A DNA stretch of 64,000 bases from Anthoceros angustus (GCA_010909165.1 MU008158.1:2629478-2693477), one strand, 5' to 3'. Shown: positions 25,600 through 38,246, counted from the stretch's first letter. Numbers and translations: made by a program. Notes: generated by a model from the letters alone, not told the origin.

Positions 25600-26425
25600 T
25601 ACATCTTGACCTCAATCATTTTCCTATCAAAGGAGGACAAGTTCGACGACCAGCAACACAACTTCCCTGTAAGGAAGATTCGAATCTCAATCACACTCAA
25701 AGAAGAGAAAATTGTGGGGCTACGTCGGTGGCGTAGGCAATATCCCCGTATCCATCCACAATCCCTTTGGGATATATGCCACATTCGACCAAAATGATGA
25801 GTGGGAAGAACGTAATCAAAAAGCACGAAATGTCATCATGCAAAGCCTTTAACAAGGTAACGTTCAACGACTCAAAAGCATAGCTACCGCAGTTGATGGA
25901 TAGAAACAACTTCATGAAAGATATGCAGCTCAACGACTCGAAAGCATAGCTACCGCAGTTGATGGATAGAAACAACTTCATGAAAGATATGCAGCAACCG
26001 ACATTATGCATACTATACATCTCATTGAGAATTATTTATGTCTGCACATGGTCGAGGGTGACCAAGTTGATCACCACGCCGTGACATTTTGCAGCAGAAT
26101 AGTAAAATTTCAGGCTGTAGGCTTTAACATTTTCGAGAACCTCACAATAGCCATTCTCTAAATTATATCTACTCTACTAGAATCATGGATGAGCATAGTC
26201 CAAAGGCTACAAGTCGACAATCAACAATAAATAAAGTGATAAGTGCCATGCTTACCAAAGAGGCCAAAAGGAAAGTCTTAGCCTCCAGAAAGACTTCACA
26301 TGAAGAGGCAGGTTCAGAAGAGGCATATCTGGATGCGTCAACTTCAGAGGCAATTTTCAAGGAAGAGGTGCCTATCCTAGAGAGGAAGAGGGAACTACAA
26401 CCCCTCCTATCTGGCTTCGAGTAAG
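25600..26425 (+). pseudogene. Possible decayed Ty1/copia gag fragment
   Basis: Joining neighbouring frames gives a Gag-like pattern. A WEERNQKARNVIMQSL-like segment comes first (about 25800-25850), then a charged helical repeat, then MHTIHLIENYLCLHMVEGDQ, then a Lys/Glu-rich open stretch (26185-26424). Several stops interrupt it and no LTR or zinc knuckle is evident. The resemblance to copia Gag (UBN2-like) is by eye only. An internal 66-bp duplication lies at 25865-25994. Confidence 0.35.
25865..25994. repeat. 66-bp in-frame tandem duplication
   Basis: Two adjacent units beginning CAACGACTC and ending ATATGCAG, differing by one base. The 66-bp length equals 22 codons and preserves frame in the Gag-like fragment. 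Confidence 0.92.
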
Positions 26426-26429
26426 TTCT

Positions 26430-28700
26430 TGCCAACCTTTGTTCACTATATCCTTTTCAATGGTTTATATTTACAACAAGGTCTCCTTGGAGCTGGTGAC
26501 GGCTCCTGGTCACTAGTTGGAAGGGTGTACACCAGGTCGAAAGGTATACAAAAGCCACCCAAAACCATGTTTTCCTGATTTCATGAAAAAAAAACCCCTG
26601 AACCTAGGAGCAAATCATAGAGGGATCTGTTTTCCCGTATTTGTATGTCCTCATCTCATATTAGTTTGGCTAACCAGCGGTACATTGCCTATAAAGATTT
26701 GAAAATCGTGGCAACTTTGTATGGACAACAAAAATGCAAGCGCAATGGAAATCCACATGTGTTGAGTCGGTGTCCACCGTCATGGTCACCCTCTACATTA
26801 GTGGGGAGGTCGTGGTGGCACCGGACGCCTGCATAAACCTTGCATCTCACGCCCAATGCTCATGCTGGAGTGGAGGAAGATTCGGACGCCTACCGCTCAT
26901 GTCTCAGACACATGAGCCGCGACCCCGTCTGCGAATCGTTTGGAAGTGGCGCAATGCCTCGAATATTTGCATGCGATGGAGACCTCACCTCCACGACTAC
27001 TCAAACGAGAATTCCACATGGGCGATGGAAATTGGACCGCACTGGTGGCAATCACAACATGGGCAGCCTTTCAAGCACGAGTGATCACTGCTTCATTGCT
27101 TGGTCCTTAAGGAATTTGGTTGAGGCGGGAGCTGGCGGTGCACTTGCAAACCTTGAGCGTGTTGATCAACACTGGATTCCACGGGGTTGGGCGGTGTGAA
27201 TGGTGTGGAGGGCAAAGGAGCACGACATGTCGGTGTACTTGGTGGTCAAGGATAAAATTGGAGAAAGTCATCTTGCTACATGTGTGTAAAGGCGGTGTTA
27301 GTGCGGCTATGTGAAAGCGATTGAACATGTTGTGTTTGAAGTTGGATTGTCACATGACATCCATTGTCATCTTCGTTCATTGTTTTATCTCGTGGGTTTA
27401 CAACATACAGTCTTCCTAGCGAGGAGATTAGGAGCGATTTGGCGATTGTATTGATACGCTGCATGCATGCGAATGGGCGCCGCAGCGCTTCTTTGAAATC
27501 GGTCCGTTGTTTACATGAAATCCATACCTTGCACGATGCGACCAGACGCCCATGATCTCGCTCATCAAATACCGTCAATCTGAACACATTCTCGAATCGT
27601 CACCACTCCCATGCTTCCTTGCGTGCTCCACCGGCCGTGTTCGTTGTCTAGAGTGCTCCGGGGACCTTGCCGCTTTGATGTGTTTGTTGTGTTCATAGCC
27701 TTGCACGTTCTACCAAAGTGCGAGATACCACCGGTATCCCTTAAGACCCACACGGTTCCTCCTACGGAATCCTCGAAACAAACACGTAGCCTATCCACTT
27801 GTCATGCGACACACCTCGATCTGTGAGCAAAGTTTTCCAATCCTACATCCCCACCATCATCGAAGCACACGGAGGAGGTGCTCTTGCCTCCTTCACTTGC
27901 TCCGCATCCCCAAGGACCATTGAGTTGTCGCTGCATGCTTCACCACATGCCATATGACCCTTGGTCTCGGGCTTCCTCGTTGGTCTGCTTCAACGACACA
28001 TATGAACCCGGGCACCGACCATGTTGTTCACCATGGGCTCCTTATTGAGCGTCTTTCCGCCTCCATAGCCGGGCTCCTCGCCCACCTCCTCCTCTTAGTC
28101 GGCCCTGTCCATGGAATTGATTCAAGGTCCATGAATTGGCGCTGGGATCCACATCAGCGAAATGACATTACGGCATAAGCGAGCAGTGCTATCATACGGA
28201 TCCGATCCTCCACCGCGTCCACCCAATCTCCCTCTCTCACGGTGAATCAACCTCTTCAAGAGTCTTAGGGGCTTGATGAGGAAACAACCCGATCATCCAG
28301 CGGTGTTGTAACACAATTTTAGTTCCTTTGCGTTCGGCAAACAAAGTTGTCACTCCGCCAAGTTGCGTCGGTTCTCGAGCACAAGCGGTTGAGGCACACA
28401 ATCCTTATCCAAGCTCCTGGCGCAAGTGAAAAGTCCCCATCGGCTGTCCTCGACAATCTTTGTCACATTGGTTTTATACCCGGTAACATGTCGTCCAGCA
28501 CACTGCGCTTCCATCGGCACTTCTCTCACCATAGATGTGTCATCCGAGAATGGAAGACCACAATCGAAATACGGGATGTGGTGATGCCTTTGAGCGCATG
28601 ATGACCCCTTCAAACTACGCCTTGGTAAATCTTGTGTCATCTTGTGATTGGCGATCTTTCCGGCTGCAGTCTAACGGTGCACAATCCCGTGTCGTTGTAG
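26430..28700. other. Gene-poor region, nothing recognised
   Basis: Only short open frames on both strands. The longest (26840-27199, plus strand, 119 codons) shows no family I know. Probably old transposon or intergenic sequence. Confidence 0.5.
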
Positions 28701-28750
28701 TAAGTCCGCTCCCAAGAGAATGATGCTCCGTTTGCGCGTTTTGTTGATTC

Positions 28751-28776
28751 TCACCTCACCTCACCTCACCTCACCT
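28751..28776. repeat. TCACC pentanucleotide microsatellite
   Basis: Five tandem copies of TCACC at the left edge of the GC-rich region. Confidence 0.9.
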
Positions 28777-29559
28777 TATGGTCGACCTTAAAACACATTC
28801 GTTATCTTGCGCTAACTACCGTAGCGTCCAGTCGAGGCGGTGCGGCCAAAAGCGTTTAAGGACCCGTTGCGTCAGAGTATCGTTCACACGTTCTCGTTCC
28901 TCCACTCTCACTACACTCATCAACCTTGGGAAAAAAGCGAATGGCTACCAGTCAGGACCTCCTCCGTCGCTCGGCGGCCTCTCCGTCCAGGGCTCTGCCG
29001 CCCTCCGGAGTTCCTCCGGCTCACCGCGTTCGGTCCGTTCGTCGGGCGGCTGCTCTGGGCGAACAAGGGTCCCGATCGCTCTTCTGCACACCACCACGTT
29101 AGGGTCCGTCACGGACCTTGATCGATCTCTCCGGCATCGTGCACCTTTCGATGACTCGGGACTCACGTTAGCAGAAGACGCACAAGAGTGCGCAAAGCAG
29201 CAGAGAAGATGATTTATTGAGGCGCCTCGGCCCTCTTATACTCGCGAAGGTCGGCGCCTTTATTACACCTCTATTACTGAGGGGACGGCTCGGTGTGCTA
29301 AGGCCGCCTACTATCCTCCTATTCCTCCTATCGCCGTCGGTGGTGGTGGGATATTTTGATTCCTTCTTGGGCACGGCCCAAAGCGAGCCACTCATTGCAG
29401 GCACCCAATCGGATGATCAGCGGGCCCCTTCCTCTTCAGGAGCGCCCGGCGGCGGCGCTGACAGCGATCACCACTAAGTCCTCCTCCCCCTCTCTTATCT
29501 CTCTGGCGGGCCCCTGCGCAATGGGCCCTCAGTGGATCTGCTGAAATTTGGTGGTGGCT

Positions 29560-29850
29560 CTCCCCACTCCCTAGTCTGGACCTCGGGACCCGTCTCGACT
29601 CGGTCAGGACCTCTAGGTCAGTCTTCCCTCTGAGGTCGGTCTCACAGTGTCAGCCTTCTTTGGAGTCGGACCTCGGGGTCCGGACTTGCCTCCTCTGAGG
29701 TCGGTCTTGGACCCAACCCTTCCCAGTCCGGACCTCGGGGTTGGACTCGTCACTAAGTCTGGATCTCTAAGTCCGGACTTCCTTGAGGCGGACTTGGGAT
29801 CGCCTTCCTCGAGTCGGGACAAAGTCCGGACCACTCTGGCTACGCCTCCT
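29560..29850. repeat. Cluster of GTCCGGAC / GACCTCGG palindromic phrases
   Basis: GTCCGGAC occurs four or so times together with repeated GGACCTCGGGG and TGAGGTCGGTCT phrases. The cluster sits upstream, in plus coordinates, of the charged minus-strand frames. It could be the U3 part of an LTR or a decayed tandem repeat. Confidence 0.6.
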
Positions 29851-29868
29851 CAGGCGATCACGGGCTCA

Positions 29869-30444
29869 TCACTGAGCCCTCCCTTGGTTCCAGATGCCCG
29901 GTTGCGCCCTTCCTTCCTCCCAGATCCTCCTCCCTTCCTTCCATGTGAGGGGGTCAGTGCTTACCTCGGTGTGACCCTTCCTCCTCCGGCTCCTCCGCTG
30001 CTCTCCCTCGCTGCTGCTGCCGTCGTCAAGCAGCGCTCCTAGGGCTCCGTGGCTGTTGTCCCGATCCTCCTCCTCCTCCTCCTCCTTCCGACCCTTACGG
30101 AAGTCCACCCTCCACGCCTGGGGTGGCGCGGGACCTCGAGCCTTGAGGAGCTCTGCGTGGTAGTAGGCGTCGGAATCGACTTTGAATCGCCTCTTCCACA
30201 TGAGCCGGGCACGGTACTCCCTCCTCGGTGCTCGGCGGTGGGCATGTCGTCCCGGCTTTCTTGTCTCCGTGGCCAAGCTTACGGTATGTGGCGGGCGGAC
30301 TCCCTTGATGCCGTCAAGGCGGCCTCCGTCACCTCTGCGGCCTTGGCTGCTCGGCGTTCTCCTCCTCCGTCGTTGTTCCGGCTCACTTGATTTGCGGGCC
30401 ATGGGTGAGCTCCCCTTCTCACGGACGGCGTTGCTTCTCCTCAT
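29869..30444 (-). CDS. Charged ORF of retroelement-like region, function unknown
   Basis: A 191-codon minus-strand frame very rich in Arg, Glu and Ser (for example GRKEEEEEEDRDNSHGAL, with a WKRRFKVDSDAYYHAELL stretch). Composition resembles Gag-type or nucleolar-like charged proteins but no domain is recognised. It lies beside the tandem array at 30.5-34.6 kb, whose minus strand encodes similar charged segments. It may be a fragment of one long, frameshifted minus-strand gene. Confidence 0.35.
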   Translation of the reverse strand: MRRSNAVREKGSSPMARKSSEPEQRRRRRTPSSQGRRGDGGRLDGIKGVRPPHTVSLATETRKPGRHAHRRAPRREYRARLMWKRRFKVDSDAYYHAELLKARGPAPPQAWRVDFRKGRKEEEEEEDRDNSHGALGALLDDGSSSEGEQRRSRRRKGHTEVSTDPLTWKEGRRIWEEGRAQPGIWNQGRAQ

Positions 30445-30535
30445 GCTTTCCTCCCTCTCCGTCTATTCTTTCCGGTCGCTACTTCCTTCTCCAGGCGGGC
30501 GGTATCCCGTCGACTCACCTCATCTCCTGCTGCGT

Positions 30536-30895
30536 GCGTCGAACTCCTTGCACGCGCCTATTCTCCTCCGTCTTCGGGCTGGAGCGTTCTATCTCTCGCT
30601 CGAAGTCTTGGATTCTCTCGTTGAGAACCCCTGCTTTTCCGTCGTCTTGGGTTACTCAAAATATCCTTCTTGTCCTCCGGCTCTGCCGCGCCCTTCTACC
30701 TCCACCTCCTGCTGCCTTGACGTCGAACTCCTTGCCGTCGCCTATTCTCCTCCGTCTTCAAGCGGCTGGGCGTTCTATCTCTCGCTCGAAGTCTTGGATT
30801 CTCGTTGAGAACCCCTAACTGCTCCGTCGTCTTGGAGTTGCGGCTCCAAAAGGTATCCTTCTTTGTCCTCCGGCTCACACGCGCCCTTCTACCTC
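30536..30895. repeat. Tandem duplication, about 184-bp period
   Basis: Two copies share TCGAACTCCTTG, CGTTCTATCTCTCGCTCG and GCGCCCTTCTACCTCC, with several small indels between them. Confidence 0.88.
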
Positions 30896-31129
30896 CCTTT
30901 GCACCACAGGGTCCCGATCTCCCGGGTCTTGACCTCAGCGCCTCCTCACGGCTCGGCCGTGCTTGCTCAGCTGCTCGGCCTTGAGTTGGCAGCGGCTACC
31001 CGGCCGTCTCCCTCCACGGTTCGATCCCGATAGTGATCCCGGTCGACCCCTTAGTGGCTTCCGCTTCGTCTTGCCTTGGTGAGCCTCGAGTATCTGTTGG
31101 CGGGCCGCCTCGGCCGTCGCGAGCCCTCT

Positions 31130-32360
31130 CCGCCTCTGCTGCGCCTCCTCCTTCGTTGGCGAGATCCTCGGCCGTGCTTGGGCCTCCATGCACCTTGTGC
31201 TCACCCGGTGAAGAAACTTGAGTCTGTCGAATGGACGGACTTCTCTTCGGCCTCCGGCGCTTCCCTCTTGATCACGGAGGCCACGCCTTCCTCCTCGCCT
31301 CTGGGCGCCTCCATCTCACGGAGGAGCACCATCGCCTCCTTGTGGCTTCCACCTCCACAGGTCTTCTCGGCCGTCCGAGACCCCAGAGCATCTGATCCAT
31401 GTGCAGGACCAGTGTCTCTTCCAGGCGCCATTGAGTGAGGCCCCAAAAGTCCGTTGTGGGCGGGCATCTCTCGTCCCAGGACCTCCATACCTTGATCCGG
31501 GGCAGTCAGGTGGGCTCTCCGGACCTAATCGGGTCCCTTAGGTCTGAGTCTGGGGTCAAGCCTCACTCTCTTTAGCCCTCTTGGCATGATTCCTTATTCG
31601 CCCTCTTCTCACAGGGCTCGGAGGGTGAGGGGTTCGAGTTGACCCCTTGCCTCTCCCGGTCGGAGGCAGGACCCGGCTCGGGTGGGGTTGCTGCGGTGGC
31701 CTCCACTCCTTGGCGGCGTCTCTTCTGCCCTTCTCCGCCTCTGCTGCGCCTCCTCCGCCGTTGGCGAGATCCTCGGCCGTGCTTGGGCCTCTGTATGCTT
31801 GTTGCTCACCCACCGGTGAAGAAACTTAGTCATCTGTCGAATGGACGGACTTCTCTTCGGCCTCCGGCGCTTCCCTCTCGATGCGGCCGAGGCTTCCGCC
31901 TTCCTCCTCGCCTCTCACAGGCGCCTCCATCACGGAGGAGCACCATCGCCTCCTTGTGGCTTCCACCTCCACAGGTCTTCTCGGCCGTCCCAGAGACCCC
32001 GAGCATCAAATCCAGCGGTGGCAGGACCAGTGTCTCTTCCACAGGCGCCATTGAGTGAGGCCCCAAAAGTCCGTTGTGGGCGGGCATCTCGTCGCCAAGG
32101 ACCTCCATACCTTGATCCGGGCGAGTCAGGCTGGGCTCTCGGACCTAATCGGGTCCCTTAGGTCCTCAGAGTCGAGCCTCACCTCTTTAGCCCTCTTGGC
32201 GCCAATTCCTTATTCGCCCTCTTTCTCACAGGGCTCGGAGGGTGAGGGGTTGAGGACCCTCTTGCCTCTCCCGGTCGGAGGCAGGACCCGGCTCGGGTGG
32301 GGTTGCTGCGGTGGCCTCCGCTCCTTGGCGGCGTCTCTTCGCCCTTCTCACGCCTCTTGA
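31130..32360. repeat. Tandem array, about 620-bp units
   Basis: Landmarks recur at this spacing: CTCGGCCGTGCTTGGGCCT at 31162 and 31771; a 40-base block around CGAATGGACGGACTTCTC at 31210 and 31831; CAAAAGTCCGTTGTGGGCGG at 31444 and 32063; GGACCTCCATACCTTGATCC at 31480 and 32099. The minus strand of each unit reads as charged protein (EAQARPRISPT, then EEAQQRRR), with frame breaks from small indels. Confidence 0.88.
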
Positions 32361-33680
32361 CTTCACTCCGTGGGCGGCGGGCACAGGCGCCGTCCGGTGT
32401 TGCGTTGGCGGGTGGCCGTCTTCGCCTCTTGACTGAGGTCAGTCGGGGCTCATCAGCTCGTGTCGTGGTGTGGTGTCGGGCAGGCCGCTCCTACAGGCCG
32501 CCTCTGCTTTGCCGGCGCTCGGGGGCACCAAGAGGAGGCGGGGATGTCCTCCACACTTCCCTTGGTGGCGAGGAGTCCGCTCAAGCGTATGGAATCAGGA
32601 TTCCCAGTCGTCTTCCTCCGGCTCTCTTGCTCCGGACGGGCCTCCTCCTCAGGCGCCTTTGCCTCGCCGGTGGGCCTTCCCTTCGGCGCCGCTCTTCTTC
32701 CCTCTTGCCTTGAGGTCGTAGTGTCCCCACACATGGATCGGTATGGGATAGTCGTGGTGGCTTCTCACACCTCGGCTTGCGAGCCTCACAGGCGACAGGC
32801 GAAGATGATCCTTCCCAGTCGGCCCTCTTGCCCATTGCGGATGAACACCAATAAATTGTCACCAAGGTGATCTACCTTGGTGGCGATTCGATGGACAATG
32901 ATCAAGGGCCTTGCCCTCACCTCTTTAGCCCTCTTGGCCATGATTCCTATTCGCCCTCTTTCTCCACAGGGCTCGGAGGGTGAGGGGTTGAGGAGTGACC
33001 CCTTGCCTCTCCCGGTCGGAGGCAGGACCCGGCTCGGGTGGGGTTCTGATGGCCTCCACGCTCCTTGGCGGCGTCTCTTCTGCCCTTCTCACGCCTCTTG
33101 ACTTCTTGCCACTCTCCGTTGGCGAGGCAAGGCACAGGCGCCGTCAAAGTGTTGCGTTGGCGGGTGTACGTCTTCCGCCTCTTGACCCCCAGCAGTCGTC
33201 GGGGCTCATCAGTACCGTCGTGGGTGGTGGGTGAGTGTCGGGCCGGCGCCGCTCCCTCCACAGGGCCGCCTCTGCTTGCCTTGCACTCGGTGGGGGCACC
33301 AAGGGAGGGATGTCCTCCACACTTCCCTTGGTGGCGAGTCGCTCAAGCGTATGGAATCAGGATTCCCTCGATCGTCCTTCCTCCGGCTCTCTTGCTGGGC
33401 CTTCCTCCTCAGGCGCCTTTGCCTCCGCTTCGGTGGCCTTTCGGCGCCGCTCTTCTTCCTCCTTGGGAGGTCGTAGTGTCCCCACATGGATCGGTATGGG
33501 ATAGTCACGGAGTGGCTTCTCACACCTCGGCTTGTGAGCCTCACAGGCGGGCGAAGATGATCCTTCCCGATCGCCCTCTTGCCTCTGCGCATGCGGGAAC
33601 ACCAATAAATTGTCACCAAGGTGATCTACCTTGGTGAGCATTCAGTGGACAATGATCAAGACCCTTGCCCTCACCCTTTC
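32145..33680. repeat. Tandem array, about 760-bp units
   Basis: Shared blocks lie at 32505 and 33265 (GATGTCCTCCACACTTCCCT context), at 32741 and 33490 (CGGTATGGGATAGTC), and at 32870 and 33625 (GATCTACCTTGGTG). A sub-block containing CTCTTTAGCCCTCTTGGC is shared with the 620-bp units at 31.5, 32.1 and 32.9 kb. Copies differ mostly by 1-8 bp indels. Confidence 0.88.
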
Positions 33681-34340
33681 AGCATCGACCCGGTAGTTGG
33701 TTGTTGCGCGTCAACCTTCGCCTTTACGCCTCTATCTTTCCCTCTTGCCTTGAGGGGTTGGGACTCGCCCCAATTTCTTCTGTGGGCGGTTGTAAGCCGC
33801 CTCGGACCTCAAGGTCCACCTCCTAGGATCCTCCGGAGGTTCTTGGATCGAACCTCCTTGTTGGCTGCCAACATCTTAGGCGTACTCCGGACTAGTGGCT
33901 GCTTGTCAAATGTCGAACTGACTGGGACGTCAGGTGCCACTCCTCGACCAATCCCCGCCTCCTCCACGGCCCGAAGTCCGGATAGCGCCGGGTGACAATG
34001 TTGCGCTCCACCAAGTTCCATGGCGCCCATACCTCCATGACCTTCTTGGGTCCCATCGCCTCCTTCTTCTTACTCCGGCTGTGAGCGATTGTCCATCGGC
34101 GGCACGATCGCCCTCTTGGCGTTGCTCCAACCCCAAGGTGAGCGGCGCGAGGTGCTGGCGTTCGGAGAGATGGCGCCCGGGCGGGGTTGCGGGCGCGAAG
34201 GCTGGTGTCTCGGTCGCCACGGAGAATGACCCTCTCGTCGGCGCGTTGTTGGGAGTAACGGCGGGAGGTGCCCCTTCACATCATGTTGATGCGCAGCTTG
34301 CCTCACCTTGCGCTTCCGCCTGCGGCGCCTCAGCCAGCGC

Positions 34341-34575
34341 GATGCAGGCGTGAATACACCTGCCTCGCGGCCCACAGCAAGGTCGGTCTGCTGCATGCCG
34401 TCTTCCATTCGGGGCCGTCACGTGGCGCGGTGCGCATGGCTTACTCTCACCTTCGCTTGCCTACTGCGGCCTTCTGTTTGTCGCGCGATGCAGGCGTGAA
34501 TACACTGCCTGCGGCCCACAGCAGGTGTCCTGGCCATGCCGTCTTCCATTCGGGGCCGTCACGTGGCGCCGCTCT
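34341..34575. repeat. Tandem duplication, about 146-bp period
   Basis: GATGCAGGCGTGAATACAC and GTCTTCCATTCGGGGCCGTC occur twice at about 146-bp spacing, again with small indels. Confidence 0.88.
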
Positions 34576-34639
34576 GTCGACTCACGACTCAACTTCTAAG
34601 TTACTTTCCTGGCGTACTTATCCCGTTTTGACCGGAGTG

Positions 34640-37600
34640 GGGTCGGACTTATCCGATACCCGGCGTGCGGTCCGTGGCTCGTAGTGGTCTTGGGGTCCGT
34701 TACCTACTCCAGTCGGTGCACTCGACCTGATCGGGGCCGTCGTGCTTATTCCTCCTTTCCTTATTTTACGCCGGACCTCTGAAAAAAAACAAAACCATTT
34801 CCTAACCCCAAGGGAAGTCGTAGCCCACATACTCTCGTGATTGGGGATCTAGATCCAAGCCTCAGGAGGTCTAACAAGCATCTGTCGGGGCTCTACAAAG
34901 CGGGCCATGTTCACTATGTTGCCACGGTATCCGACCTTTGGGTTTTTCGGCTTGGAGTCGTTCACGATTGTCATCAACTTATCCTCGGATGTGGTCGATT
35001 TCAAGGCACGTTGCGACTCCTCCATCTTCCAAGCTCGCCTTGAATATGTGCTCCTTGAAGTTCTCGGTGGGGCACCCACTCAAGGCAAGTGTTGGCCTGC
35101 AGACATGAAAGACACATCCCACCAGTCAAATGCAACCGGACGTTCTACCGTTCGAATGTACGGTGTGAAGGCCTCCACTTTCCATGACTTATAAGGACAA
35201 GAAGCAGCACAAGAGAGAAACTCCGATTTGGGTATAGCTAAGTGTTCATCGAGGACAGTTTTTGAAGGCGGTGGAAGTTACTAATTTGATTCACCATGCG
35301 ATGTCGGGATATCGTTCTGAACCTCTTCAAATGTCTCACAGTGCAAATGCTTGGCGATGTCACATGGATGAGGTTGAGTTTTTGGCCTTGTCCACCCACA
35401 CGAACATTTGTTTCAATGTCAATTCTCCGGCCGGACTTTCATGCATGTTGTCTTCAAGTTGTTGTTCCAGTATATTGATGCCACGAAACACTTCCATACC
35501 CTCACTGGTATACTAAGCTCCTTTGTGTCAATGACCAAGTTTGCTCTAACTTGGTTTGTCTTCCTTGAATTCTGCGGGCCTTATTTGTTTGGAGAGCCAG
35601 GCTTCCTGCTCGACAAGCTTGCGTCTCCCACTTCTCAAAGATTTCATCCACGTACTTCCACACCTCATCATCAACCTTATAACACAATAATCCGATGTCC
35701 GGTTGTCCACGAGGCGGTGATAGCGACCTTAGGTCCATGCTTGGCGCATCCCACTTAGGAACCACCTTGGGGCATATATCTCAACTTCGTCTAAGTCACA
35801 CTTGACCCATAGCTTTGGCCTTCATCTCGATTCGATGTACCTCACACGGTCGATGAAAGTAAAAGTCTTCACGGCATCCGCAATGGTGTTGTGATCGGTA
35901 ACTAACCTCATCTCCTCATTTGTGAGGCCGGCAAGAACATATGCATCCATCCACTGCACTCTTGAACCAATGGATACAAGTCGGCTAGTCTAGATCGCTG
36001 GAAGGAATGATTCCCTCCAATACATAAAATTTGTACACCCCGATCCACCTTATCCATGTCAAAGAAGTTCTTGTTGGGACCTTTGGGCGGGTCTACAATG
36101 ACAATCATGGGCACACACCCACGTGGAATGCTTCATCTTTTGCATCAAAGCCTCCACCCAAGCGAGTCTAGCTTACGTACCTTGCCAAAGACAAAGTTCT
36201 TACGAGGTCTGGCTGATGGACAGCTTTAACGTGGACTCCCATACTCTCTTTTCCATAATTGCCTCTCTCGCAACATCTCTCCCCTCGGCCCTCGTCGCTA
36301 ACTGTCATCATCATAGCCCGACAGTCCTTGGCCTTCTCTATGAACTTTGGGAGCTCTTCGCCCCTCTCGGACATCATGTGCCATCGTTGCTTCGCGCGCC
36401 TTGTTGACCTTCCCACCCCGCCGTCCTCCACGGTGCGGCCTCTCAATCCCTTCCCTCTTTTCCTCGATTGTCTACATAGCGGGTGTGGCTTGAACCCTTG
36501 AGTGCCATGGGCGGACCCAAATCCCGGTCCGTTGCATCCACCTACCCCATCGTCATCTTCCACGTCTTCGTCGTCGGGGCTGGATATGATCCACCGGCCT
36601 CGGGCCATCGGAGAATGCCATCGCCAAACCCCTCATTGTCCTGGTCCCCACCCGCATCCTCATCTTCGTCTTCGTCGGCTAGAGGTTAGGGTGACATCAT
36701 CGCGGCCATGGGCTAGGAAAAACCAGCGGCTCGAGTGTGGGCGGACTGTTGCTTGGACTCGAAGCCGGACGTCCGTGGCTGCAACCCCTCTTAAGGCTTT
36801 CATTTAAACTAGTTCTGAAAGCGTGTCAGCGAATTATATTTTGTGCCACCACCTTTTGTTGCGGTTTCACGCGGCGCGGATCATGCATATCGGTGGCGGT
36901 TGCCAAGCGACTGCGACGATGGATTTACTGATCCCATTAGGGCACTAGGAGTTGCCATTTGATTTCCACTCGAGATGCCATGCTAGGGGCCTTCTGCGCA
37001 GCAGTATGCCCTTTCGATGTAAGCAATGCATCATCCGCACACCTTCTAAACATTGCTTTGGTGCAAAGCCTTGTGGAAGACACGATGTCCATCAGTGTCG
37101 CAATGCCTCAAAGTTCTTGCCTTTTCCGCTCTGGTTGTACGCCACAATGTCAAAGTTCTTCACAGCCTTGTATACTCTAATCCATTGCGGGTCAGACGAA
37201 GAGGCTCCTTGTGCTTGAGCGGATCGGCAATATAGCGTACACTGCTCATCCTTCATATTGTGCGTGAAAACAAGCGCTCCACATTTCTTTTGGCTGGTGT
37301 GGTTCGCATCATCCTCCATCGACACATACAAGAAGAGCAAGTCTTGATTGGGTCGTTGTTGCCTTATCCAACTTCTCTTTGTAATGTCAAATGGCGAGAT
37401 CATCTTGTACATCGGTGGATCAAGTCAATATCGGACCGCTTGTAAGGACTACGGAAAGATGCCTTGGTGAGGATGCTCTTGTGGAAAGACCGCATCGGTG
37501 GCGCGATTTGAGTTGTCCTTGGAGTCGGAGTGCAGGCTCGTCGCCTCGTTCAAGGCACAGTGAGTCTGTACCCTTAGTCGCCTTTTTTCTCCACCGGGCG

Positions 37601-37968
37601 TCTGCGATTTGTTGGAGTCATTCTTCCGCTTGAGCCTTGGAGGCCATTACGTATGCAACTATGAAAGAAGTGAGAACAGTGTTTAGATTGTTAAAAGGCG
37701 ATACGCATGACAACTTCTCAAATCAGAGACGATCGTGTGCAAGCGCGGGGTTGAAGTTGATGCTCCTGACGACTAGCCCGGCTGCGCACCCTCGAGAAAC
37801 AGCAATTGCCTGGCGATGAGGAGGTCGAGTGTCTTTATGATGCGGTGCCCGGCTGCCATTGATGGACAAAGTCTTGGTGAGTGTGAGCACGAACCGTTTT
37901 CTCCAGTCCGCGGCAATCTCTTGCCTCTCCCGCCAACACATAAGCTAGAGGGAAATACACGTCTTCCC
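34640..37968. other. Unrecognised, possibly decayed transposon
   Basis: Moderate-length frames lie mostly on the minus strand (37412-37092, 36608-36168, 36114-35908, 35765-35502, 35079-34849), with segments such as DDEVWKYVDEIFEKW. The consistent strand and spacing suggest one broken minus-strand gene, perhaps a DNA-transposon protein, but no motif identifies the family. Confidence 0.35.
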
Positions 37969-38235
37969 TAATGGAATATAGCTTATTTGGAATAAATATG
38001 TGTAAAACATAATAATGATTTAAGTCACAATTAGAATTAGGTTTTGTTTCATTATTAGTTAATTAATAACCGTCAATAACCGTCAATAACCGTCAATAAC
38101 CGTCAATAAGTTTTTGTATAAGACACCTTTTTAATTAGTTGAATATCTTACAATCCCAACTTGCTTTGTCTCCCTTGCTTTCATCTTGCACGATCATCAC
38201 GCATTGCACATGCGATCCTAGCCACAAATTCTTTA
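37969..38235 (+). repeat. 5' LTR of the copia element
   Basis: About 267 bp starting TAATGGAATATAGC and ending CACAAATTCTTTA. It holds four 10-bp tandem copies of AACCGTCAAT, compared with two and a half in the 3' LTR. Confidence 0.9.
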
Positions 38236-38246
38236 GTATCGAGCCA
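38236..38246 (+). other. Primer binding site remnant
   Basis: GTATCGAGCC directly after the LTR resembles the tRNA-iMet site TATCAGAGCC with one base missing. Confidence 0.55.

Noticed and set aside
34849-37412. hAT or DUF659-type transposase on the minus strand
   Set aside because: Frames are consistently on one strand, but I could not find a BED finger, the DUF659 core or the hAT dimerisation motif.
38041-38110. CRISPR-like short repeats
   Set aside because: The 10-bp units are directly adjacent without unique spacers and lie inside a copia LTR.
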